Origin: Planctomycetota bacterium
GTDB lineage: Bacteria; Planctomycetota; UBA1135
DNA: 15,244 nt
Direction of reading: 5' to 3'
NCBI GenBank assembly: GCA_022447335.1
Contig: JAKVCF010000045.1
Span: 1-15,244, forward strand
Shown here: piece after piece, positions 7,643 to 12,960 of the stretch
How positions within the stretch are numbered: the stretch's first letter is position 1
Layout of the letters: each line of letters opens with the position of its first letter
Made by a program: the position numbers and the translations under genes
The notes under the pieces: model-generated
Database searches by the model: none
What the model saw: only the letters and a program-made list of their open reading frames with translations
Told to the model about the DNA's origin: nothing

Positions 7643-7838
7643 CCCACCTCGCGCAACGAGGCTTTCGGCCAGGCTTCGCAAGATCTTTCCCGAACGCGGA
7701 CCTGTGTCTATCGGCCACGCCGCGCCCCGATTTGACCGCTTTGAGCTCCTCGGCACACCAAAGCGTCGCCAAACAGAACGTGCAGAAGCCCTTCCTCCTC
7801 AACAACTTCCAAGCAATGTCGCGCAATTTCTTGTCGAA

Positions 7839-7872
7839 ATAACGCGAAGCGAGCTGGCAAGGCCCGCGTTAT
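7839..7872. repeat. 8-bp inverted repeat ATAACGCG / CGCGTTAT separated by 18 bp
   Basis: ATAACGCG at 7839-7846 is the exact reverse complement of CGCGTTAT at 7865-7872. The right arm overlaps a weak -10-like TATCAT (7870-7875) in front of the small lipoprotein gene. It may be an operator or part of an RNA structure; nothing more can be said from the sequence. Confidence 0.35.
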
Positions 7873-7881
7873 CATTCGCCC

Positions 7882-7899
7882 AGCGGCGAAACCGCCGCT
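7882..7899 (+). other. GC-rich hairpin just before the small lipoprotein start codon
   Basis: AGCGGCG-AAAC-CGCCGCT forms a perfect 7-bp stem with a 4-nt loop, ending 8 nt before the ATG at 7908. No Shine-Dalgarno is seen between it and the ATG. In the mRNA it would sit where a ribosome-binding site is normally found, so it could affect translation. Confidence 0.4.
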
Positions 7900-7907
7900 T
7901 CAAGAAC

Positions 7908-8429
7908 ATGCGCCTCTTCACTCTCGGACTGATTTTCCTCGGCCTCACATCCTGCGGAGGCGAGGAAACCACTGACACCCAGACGACCTTTACCGACGCC
8001 TCGACCGCAGTCGACGCCGGCAATGCCGCGATGGCTTCTGGCGACTATGACGGGGCTGCCAACGCCTTCCGGTACGTCGTCGACAACCCGCCGAACGACC
8101 AGATCAAAGTCGACTATGCCATGGAGTTGTGCGCGGCCCTAGTCAGCGCCAAGAAGGAAACAGACGCGATGGAGGCCCTAACTGCCCTCGCCACTGACCA
8201 CGCCAACCTGCTCAGCGCCACGAAACTCCAAGGCCTGGCCGACCGTCTGCTGAAGCCAGGTGCTGGCGCCAGTGCACGGGTCGCCGAACACGTCATGAAC
8301 ATCGCCAAGGACACTCTGCCCGAAGGAGAACTGGCCAAGTTCGATGTCGACAAGGTACAGAAGGGTGTCGCCGCTCTGCAATCTGGCGACCTCAACGCGC
8401 TAGCCGAACTCGGCTACGTGGGCGACTAA
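7908..8429 (+). CDS. Small lipoprotein with TPR-like helical body
   Basis: The 173-residue protein has a lipoprotein signal with lipobox LTSC (Cys16). A Thr/Asp-rich linker and an all-helical body follow. Residues 34-64 (AVDAGNAAMASGDYDGAANAF and on) resemble one tetratricopeptide repeat, and the rest is alanine-rich helix that may be degenerate repeats. I took the ATG at 7908 because it gives the signal peptide; the frame is open further upstream to 7359, but that part is intergenic and antisense to the regulator gene. The C-terminus LAELGYVGD echoes the end of the divergently transcribed ribbon-helix-helix protein. It faces the sat/phosphodiesterase operon across the shared regulatory region, and a strong terminator follows. 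I do not recognise a specific family. Attachment to the membrane as a scaffold or assembly lipoprotein is a guess. Confidence 0.8.
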   Translation: MRLFTLGLIFLGLTSCGGEETTDTQTTFTDASTAVDAGNAAMASGDYDGAANAFRYVVDNPPNDQIKVDYAMELCAALVSAKKETDAMEALTALATDHANLLSATKLQGLADRLLKPGAGASARVAEHVMNIAKDTLPEGELAKFDVDKVQKGVAALQSGDLNALAELGYVGD

Positions 8430-8447
8430 TTCTCATCCGCCTCGCCA

Positions 8448-8490
8448 AGGACTCCTGTCTGCCAAGCGCAGATAGGAGTCTTCTCTTTTC
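8448..8490 (+). terminator. Rho-independent terminator after the small lipoprotein gene
   Basis: A 13-bp stem (8450-8462 with 8468-8480; one G-U pair, otherwise perfect; loop CAAGC) is followed by the pyrimidine/T-rich tail TTCTCTTTTC. It starts about 20 nt after the stop codon and ends about 50 nt before the next gene, so it isolates that gene's promoter. Confidence 0.9.
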
Positions 8491-8528
8491 TGAATCGTCG
8501 CCGGAACACCAAGCCAGGAGACCCAGCC

Positions 8529-8534
8529 TATAAT
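8529..8534 (+). promoter_or_regulatory. Perfect -10 box TATAAT placed for a leaderless transcript
   Basis: TATAAT ends 6 nt before the ATG at 8541, so the usual transcription start would be at the A of that ATG. No Shine-Dalgarno lies at a working distance and no TTGACA-like -35 box is found. The box comes directly after the terminator of the preceding gene, where a promoter is needed. Confidence 0.6.
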
Positions 8535-8540
8535 CCGGGA

Positions 8541-9569
8541 ATGCTGGCCCAGCACCCACGTGGCTCGATTGCGGCACCTCTGCTGCTGCTCGCCGCGTTG
8601 GTCTTCACCGTGGCCTGGATTCTCTTCCAGCCGGCCTCCCCCTACGTTCCGCTGACTCCGAGCAGCACTCCTACAGTCACGAGCAAAAGTCCAACGGAGG
8701 CGCGCGTCGAGAACACACCGATCGCGCAGGAACAGCGCTCTTCGGACTTAGTCAAAGCTACGGTGACCGTATTGCTCAGCAAGCCGGGATGGGCTGAGCT
8801 ACCCGAGTCGGTTGTGGTAGTGCTACGTCCGACTGGGAATACTCCGGGTAAGCCGCACCGCGAACACACCTCGCTCGGCGGCGCTCTGGTGGAGTTTCAC
8901 GACCTACTCTTTGGCAACTACCAACTAGAAGTTCAGGCGCTCGGCTTCGTCGATGCTCGGGTTGCTGTACAGGTCTCAAAAGAGAACGCCAATCCACGGC
9001 AGGTGGTCGCCCTACTGCCAGCGCGTGTCATTGTTGGCGAAGTGCGCAACAGATCGGGGCAATCTGTCGCGGGCATTGAAGTCAGCGCCCGTCCACAAGA
9101 GAAGATTGCTGGCTTCGTGCAAGCAACCGGAGTCGCGACCACCGACAAAACTGGGCGCTATGAACTCGGCCCCCTGCCGGAAGGTCGATTCTGGGTGCAC
9201 GCTGGCCCTTTGCTGCACCCCATCAATGACCCGGTAAGCGTCGAAGTTTTCGGTGAGAAGGTCTTTCAAGATCTCAACGTCGGGCCACTCGCTTCGGTCA
9301 GCTTCACCATTACCAATGCCACCACCGGCGCGTTCATCTCTAGCGCACGTGCTCAGATTCAACGCATGGGCGCTGGCGAACGCGGTCATAGCGAATACCG
9401 GAGCGCCGACGGTGAAGGTGTGATCACCTTTGCACATATCCCCCCGGGTGAATACACAGTGACCGTACTTGCCGCGGATTACCGCACCACTACTCGCACC
9501 TACCTAATTGAAGAGGGTGCGGACGGGAAGCAGCGCATCACGCTAATTCCGCTAAGTCAATCGCTTTGA
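8541..9569 (+). CDS. Membrane-anchored protein with carboxypeptidase-regulatory-like (beta-sandwich) repeats
   Basis: The 342-residue protein has a single N-terminal membrane segment (about 9-29, no cleavage motif), a Ser/Thr/Pro-rich linker (32-66), and then three beta-rich units. Residues about 73-145 end in FGNYQLEVQALGF. Residues 163-221 have the typical GEVRNRSGQSVAGIEV, TDKTGRYELGPLPEG pattern. Residues 251-323 end in IPPGEYTVTVLAADY. The pattern of a gap, a turn with DGxG/DKTG and a G-x-Y-x-L/V strand is that of the CarboxypepD_reg/transthyretin-like fold. These domains act as non-catalytic adhesive or spacer modules on extracellular proteins. No protease or peptidase motif is visible, so the protein is most likely structural or ligand-binding outside the membrane. 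It appears monocistronic, with its own TATAAT box. Confidence 0.75.
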   Translation: MLAQHPRGSIAAPLLLLAALVFTVAWILFQPASPYVPLTPSSTPTVTSKSPTEARVENTPIAQEQRSSDLVKATVTVLLSKPGWAELPESVVVVLRPTGNTPGKPHREHTSLGGALVEFHDLLFGNYQLEVQALGFVDARVAVQVSKENANPRQVVALLPARVIVGEVRNRSGQSVAGIEVSARPQEKIAGFVQATGVATTDKTGRYELGPLPEGRFWVHAGPLLHPINDPVSVEVFGEKVFQDLNVGPLASVSFTITNATTGAFISSARAQIQRMGAGERGHSEYRSADGEGVITFAHIPPGEYTVTVLAADYRTTTRTYLIEEGADGKQRITLIPLSQSL

Positions 9570-9680
9570 GCCAAAGCTCCAATTGACAAAATCCTCCCTC
9601 TGTCCTGGCCGGCAATCCTGTCATTGTTGCTGCGGGCGAGTTAGATTCTTCAGAATAACCCTAGTTCCACAACGCATCCG

Positions 9681-10172
9681 ATGACCCCCGCCACCCTGAT
9701 CGACCCCAGTCAATACCCGCTGGATCAAGCGGTCCTTGACCTCGAAGGCGTCCAGAAACTGATCCCGCATCGCTACGAATTCACACAGGTGCACAAGATC
9801 TTGGCATTTGATGACGAAGAACAAATTTGCATTGGCTACCGCGAAGGTTCGGAAGATGAGTTCTGGGTGCGTGGCCACGTACCAGGCCGCCCGATGATGC
9901 CAGGCGTACTGATGATCGAAGCTATGGCCCAGACTGGCGTGGTGCACGGCCACTCTCGCTGGGGCATGCACGACACACACAAGTGGGTCGGCTTCGGCGG
10001 TGTCGAGAAGGTGCGATTCCGGGGCATCGTCGAGCCGGGTGAAAACCTCTACATCCCAGGACGCATGGTTCGCGCGGACCGCCGCCGTGGCTATCTCAAG
10101 TGGGAAGGCCAAGTACTGCGTGAGAACGGCGAACTCGTGTGCGAGGCCACCGTCATCGGCATGTCCTTCTAG
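9681..10172 (+). CDS. fabZ: 3-hydroxyacyl-[acyl-carrier-protein] dehydratase, FabZ-like hotdog protein
   Basis: The 163-residue protein has the hotdog dehydratase signatures LIPHRYEF (27-34) and GHVPGRPMMPGVLMIEAMAQ (65-84). The catalytic His66 and acidic Glu80 are present, followed by the FGGVEKVRFRGIVEPG strand pair typical of FabZ. FabZ removes water from 3-hydroxyacyl-ACP in fatty acid (and lipid A acyl chain) synthesis in the cytoplasm. The N-terminus is about 20 residues longer than classical FabZ and the protein is not next to other fab or lpx genes. A FabZ-like dehydratase for a special acyl chain is therefore possible, and the symbol is tentative. The upstream 111 bp hold a TTGACA (9583-9588) without a matching -10 box. 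Its stop overlaps the stop of the convergent gene. Confidence 0.85.
   Translation: MTPATLIDPSQYPLDQAVLDLEGVQKLIPHRYEFTQVHKILAFDDEEQICIGYREGSEDEFWVRGHVPGRPMMPGVLMIEAMAQTGVVHGHSRWGMHDTHKWVGFGGVEKVRFRGIVEPGENLYIPGRMVRADRRRGYLKWEGQVLRENGELVCEATVIGMSF
10169..10172. other. Shared CTAG: overlapping stop codons of two convergent genes
   Basis: The palindrome CTAG provides TAG for the plus-strand dehydratase (10170-10172) and TAG for the minus-strand Pus10-like gene (10171-10169). There is no room for a terminator between them, so the two transcripts must overlap at their 3' ends. Confidence 0.9.
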
Positions 10173-10999
10173 GCCTCTGCGGCCGAATCGACTTCTGGCT
10201 CAAGAATCGCAAGCACGTCAAGGGCAACACAGTGACATGCTGTGTCGAGTAACTCGCTGAACGAAGGATGGCAGCGGCCGTCATCGCCAGATATAGCTTC
10301 CTTGATGTAAGTACCGTGCTGGGATCGGATCGTGATCCAAAATTTTCCCGCTTCGCCTTCGGTCGCCGGAAGAAACTCTAAGAGATCAATCCAGCGCTCG
10401 CGATCTAAATCGGCGCGCCGATGCACAACGCGCTGCGGCGTTTTTTGCACGAGCGTCGTTCGACCAGACGCTTGCAACTCGGCTAGTTTAGCCTCAATCG
10501 CAGCATAGTTCGCGTCGCAATCCACAAGCGCCCGATACTCCTTTGCGCAAAGCATCTCCTTGAGCTCGACGACGCGACTCTTGCTCGAGTAGCGTAACCC
10601 AACAATCTCGAGACGCCCTTCGTTGCGTCGATTAACCTCCGCTGCTAGATCTTCCAAATCTATCTGCGGCACCTTAGCTCGCAACACCTCGAAGACGAAA
10701 GGTCGCCCTTCGCCCAGCATGCGCACGTCCATGTCTTCGCGTCCCGCACCGTGAAACTTATTGCGGCGCGCCTTGAAGCGCGGCATCGCTACCCAAGCGA
10801 GCAGTTCCTGCACGGAATCACGTGTCAACTTGCCAAATCCCTCGCAGGCGTTGCAACCCTTCCCCTTGCACTGCGGGCAATAGAACTTGGTCTGTGGAAG
10901 GTCGCGTGTGAGCTTGCGATAGCGTCCCTCGACGAAAACTCTAGCTGGAGAGTTCCCGGACAACGAATTCGGACGAGGTGAGGATGAGGACTCAGGCAA
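10169..10999 (-). CDS. Pus10-family tRNA pseudouridine synthase, short bacterial form
   Basis: The 276-residue protein contains the Pus10 catalytic pattern: VEGRYRKLTRDLPQT (23-37), the cysteine cluster CPQCKGKGCNAC (41-52, CxxC-x4-CxxC, likely zinc-binding), DSVQELL, GREDMDVRMLGEGRPFVFEV (86-105, containing the catalytic Asp of the family) and GTYIKEAISGDDGR (229-242). Pus10 makes pseudouridine 54/55 in the T-arm of tRNA in archaea and eukaryotes. Bacteria normally use TruB for position 55. The N-terminal THUMP-containing domain of archaeal Pus10 is missing; the protein begins just before the catalytic part. The frame can only start at TTG (10999) or a later TTG (10963), because a stop lies just upstream of 10999. 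Neither has a Shine-Dalgarno, so the start is uncertain. Promoter DNA is shared with the divergent lgt gene. Confidence 0.85.
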   Translation of the reverse strand: MPESSSSPRPNSLSGNSPARVFVEGRYRKLTRDLPQTKFYCPQCKGKGCNACEGFGKLTRDSVQELLAWVAMPRFKARRNKFHGAGREDMDVRMLGEGRPFVFEVLRAKVPQIDLEDLAAEVNRRNEGRLEIVGLRYSSKSRVVELKEMLCAKEYRALVDCDANYAAIEAKLAELQASGRTTLVQKTPQRVVHRRADLDRERWIDLLEFLPATEGEAGKFWITIRSQHGTYIKEAISGDDGRCHPSFSELLDTACHCVALDVLAILEPEVDSAAEA

Positions 11000-11002
11000 G
11001 GC

Positions 11003-11008
11003 TAGAAT
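11003..11008 (+). promoter_or_regulatory. -10-like TAGAAT six bases before the lgt start
   Basis: TAGAAT (five of six bases of TATAAT) ends 6 nt before the GTG at 11015, the same distance as TATAAT to the ATG at 8541. The nearest AAGG is 13 nt from the GTG, which is far for ribosome binding. A leaderless lgt transcript is a reasonable reading. No -35 box is visible. Confidence 0.45.
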
Positions 11009-11014
11009 GCGGCC

Positions 11015-11980
11015 GTGTGGCCGGAACTGTTCACAATCGCTGGCTTTCCACTGCGTAGCTTCGGCTTCTTTGTGGCCATGGGCTTTCTCGTCGGCGTTCA
11101 GGTCTCGGGATGGCTATCCAAGCGTCATGGGACCAATCCCAAAACGGATGTGGAGCACATTCCGGATGTCAGCTGGTACGTGCTGATCGGCGTCATTGCC
11201 GGAGCTCGCCTGGCTTACGTCCTCGTCAACCTGCCGTACTACCTCGAGCATCCCGGCAAGATCTTCATGATCTGGCAAGGCGGCCTAGTCATGTACGGCG
11301 GAATGATTTTAGCCCTGACACTCGGTATCTGGAAGGCACGCCAGCTAGGTATGCATATTTGGCAGACCGCTGACTACTGCCTGACCGCGGCATTTCTGGG
11401 CCAGGCCGTCGGCCGCATCGGCGGCCTGATGGTCGGTGACGACTACGGCAAAGTCGTACCTGATACAACCTCGGGCGGCACACCTTGGTACGCGATTCGT
11501 TTCCCCGATCCGCTCCCTGCCGGCTCAGCTTTCCCGCCCGAGCTGGCTGGCCTCGCTGTTCATGCCACACAGCCATACATGACACTGAAAGCACTAGCTG
11601 TGTTCGGCATTGGGATGTGGCTTCTACCGCGCAAGAAGTTCCACGGGCAAGTCACCTGTCTGCTACTGATGGCCTACGCGGTGCTACGCGCCTTCGTCGA
11701 GACATTCCGTGGTGATGCGCAGGCGCGTGGCGGGATCTATCGCGAGGGCCTCACCCCCAAAGACATTACGGATAAGCTCACCGAACTGGGCGTGGCTGCA
11801 CCGAACGGACGCATTATCGATCTTGAAGGCTACCGTGAGCTACTGCGCCAAGGCACCGCAGGCGTGCAAGCGGAACTACTGATCTCTACCTCGCAGATGG
11901 TCGCCATAGCAACCTTTACCATCGCCGCAATTCTCTACTATCGTCTATGTAAGTCGCCTTCCTCGGCCCTGAAAGACTAG
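11015..11980 (+). CDS. lgt: Phosphatidylglycerol-prolipoprotein diacylglyceryl transferase
   Basis: Lgt is a multi-pass inner-membrane enzyme that transfers diacylglycerol from phosphatidylglycerol to the lipobox Cys of prolipoproteins, the first step of their maturation. The 321-residue protein has several membrane segments and the family motifs GARLAYVLVN (63-72), WQGGLVMYGG (87-96), GRIGGLMVGDDYG (133-145), HATQPY (183-188) and VETFRGD (228-234). In the Lgt signature the usual Asn after GRxG is Gly and the acidic residue is Asp, a variant I recall from non-proteobacterial Lgt. Between VETFRGD and the final STSQ membrane segment there are about 50 residues (240-289), much longer than usual. 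The start is GTG; no alternative start fits. Clients of the enzyme are present in this window (lipoproteins at 59-2263 and 7908-8429). Confidence 0.93.
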   Translation: MWPELFTIAGFPLRSFGFFVAMGFLVGVQVSGWLSKRHGTNPKTDVEHIPDVSWYVLIGVIAGARLAYVLVNLPYYLEHPGKIFMIWQGGLVMYGGMILALTLGIWKARQLGMHIWQTADYCLTAAFLGQAVGRIGGLMVGDDYGKVVPDTTSGGTPWYAIRFPDPLPAGSAFPPELAGLAVHATQPYMTLKALAVFGIGMWLLPRKKFHGQVTCLLLMAYAVLRAFVETFRGDAQARGGIYREGLTPKDITDKLTELGVAAPNGRIIDLEGYRELLRQGTAGVQAELLISTSQMVAIATFTIAAILYYRLCKSPSSALKD

Positions 11981-11983
11981 GCG

Positions 11984-12952
11984 ATGGTCTTTGTCGCGGG
12001 CATTGATGAGGCAGGCTACGGACCCTTCGTCGGCCCTTTCGTTGTCGGATTCAGCCTTTTTCGCGTCACCGATTGGGAACTCGACCTATGGAAGGTGCTT
12101 GAATCTGCTGCCAAGAAGAAGCCGGCACGCGGCGATCGTCTGAGTCTTTGGCTCAACGACTCCAAAAAAGTTCACAGCGGCAAGTATGGGCGCGAGCGTC
12201 TGGAGCGCAGCGTAGCCGCCTTCGTGGAACTAGCCAATGCCGGACTACCTGCAGCCGACGACGGCCTCGATCAATTCGTGCGATCGGCACCCAGTGGGCC
12301 GGCCCGCTGGCTGGACGCTGCACCCTGGCTCGGCCGCATGGAAGAAGCCCTCTGCCCGCTGGTTTCGGAGGACCGCGCACGTCTCGATGCCGCCGCCTTG
12401 CGACGCGCCCTTGAGCCGACCAGCTGCAGCCTGGATGACTTTGGCTGCCGCGCAGTCCCCGCAGGCGAATGGAACGACTGGATCGCGCGCACCGACAACA
12501 AAGCAGAGGCGCTTTTCTCGGTCACCATGGATGTGGTGCGACATCTACTCGCGCGCACGGGGCATGCTCCCCTGCGTATCGAACTTGATCAGCATGGCGC
12601 GCGACGGCAATACGGCCCACGCCTCTCGCGCGCGCTTGGCCCCGATCGCGTCGAGCGACACGGCGAAACGGAAGGTGGCTCGGCCTACACCCTGCACTTT
12701 GGTAAACGTGCTGTGCAGTTCCGCTTTTCGCAGAAGGCTGACGAAAATCACGCCCCTGTCTCACTCGCCTCGCTCGCAGCCAAACTCGTGCGTGAGCGTT
12801 GCATGGATCGCTTCAATCGCTGGTGGGCCAAACGACTGCCTGGGGTCCCAGCGACCAAGGGCTACGGGGTGGACGGCAAGCGCTGGCTTTCTGAAGCCGA
12901 ACCGCAGGCACAAAAGCATACGGACCCAGCGCTATTACGCCGGGTCCGCTAA
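11984..12952 (+). CDS. RNase HII-like ribonuclease, enlarged
   Basis: The 322-residue protein begins with GIDEAGYGPFVGPFVVG (6-22), matching the RNase HII start with Asp8 and Glu9 as metal ligands. It then has NDSKKV (58-63), LDQHG (Asp202) and KADENHAPVSLASLAAKLVRER (Asp253 region), followed by GYGVDGKRW. All four acidic metal ligands of the family are present. RNase HII cuts the RNA strand of RNA/DNA hybrids and removes single ribonucleotides from DNA in the cytoplasm. Classical RNase HII is about 200 residues; here about 90 extra residues lie between DSKK and the third Asp. It could therefore be a distinct RNase H-like subfamily. It starts 3 nt after the lgt stop and is probably co-transcribed. 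I leave the symbol empty because orthology with rnhB is uncertain. Confidence 0.8.
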   Translation: MVFVAGIDEAGYGPFVGPFVVGFSLFRVTDWELDLWKVLESAAKKKPARGDRLSLWLNDSKKVHSGKYGRERLERSVAAFVELANAGLPAADDGLDQFVRSAPSGPARWLDAAPWLGRMEEALCPLVSEDRARLDAAALRRALEPTSCSLDDFGCRAVPAGEWNDWIARTDNKAEALFSVTMDVVRHLLARTGHAPLRIELDQHGARRQYGPRLSRALGPDRVERHGETEGGSAYTLHFGKRAVQFRFSQKADENHAPVSLASLAAKLVRERCMDRFNRWWAKRLPGVPATKGYGVDGKRWLSEAEPQAQKHTDPALLRRVR

Positions 12953-12960
12953 GAAAACGA

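Larger units (their letters stand above)
7554..7907. other. 354-bp divergent intergenic regulatory region
   Basis: This region separates the minus-strand regulator-sat operon from the plus-strand small lipoprotein gene. It contains three direct repeats (7614-7642), an 8-bp inverted repeat (7839-7846 with 7865-7872) and a hairpin (7882-7899). A possible minus-strand -10 box, TACACT (7585-7580), would place the transcript start about 20 nt before the regulator ATG, but no good -35 box is seen. Open frames across it on both strands have no recognisable domain, so I do not call a gene here. Confidence 0.6.

Noticed and set aside
7554..7826. N-terminal extension of the ribbon-helix-helix protein
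   Set aside because: The extra 91 residues are Arg/Cys/Lys-rich without a domain, and they cross the repeat-containing promoter region.
7359..7907. Upstream extension of the small lipoprotein frame
   Set aside because: It is antisense to the regulator gene, and it would bury the lipoprotein signal peptide inside the protein.
9583..9588. Perfect TTGACA as promoter of the dehydratase gene
   Set aside because: No -10-like hexamer lies 16-18 bp downstream, so there is no support beyond the hexamer itself.
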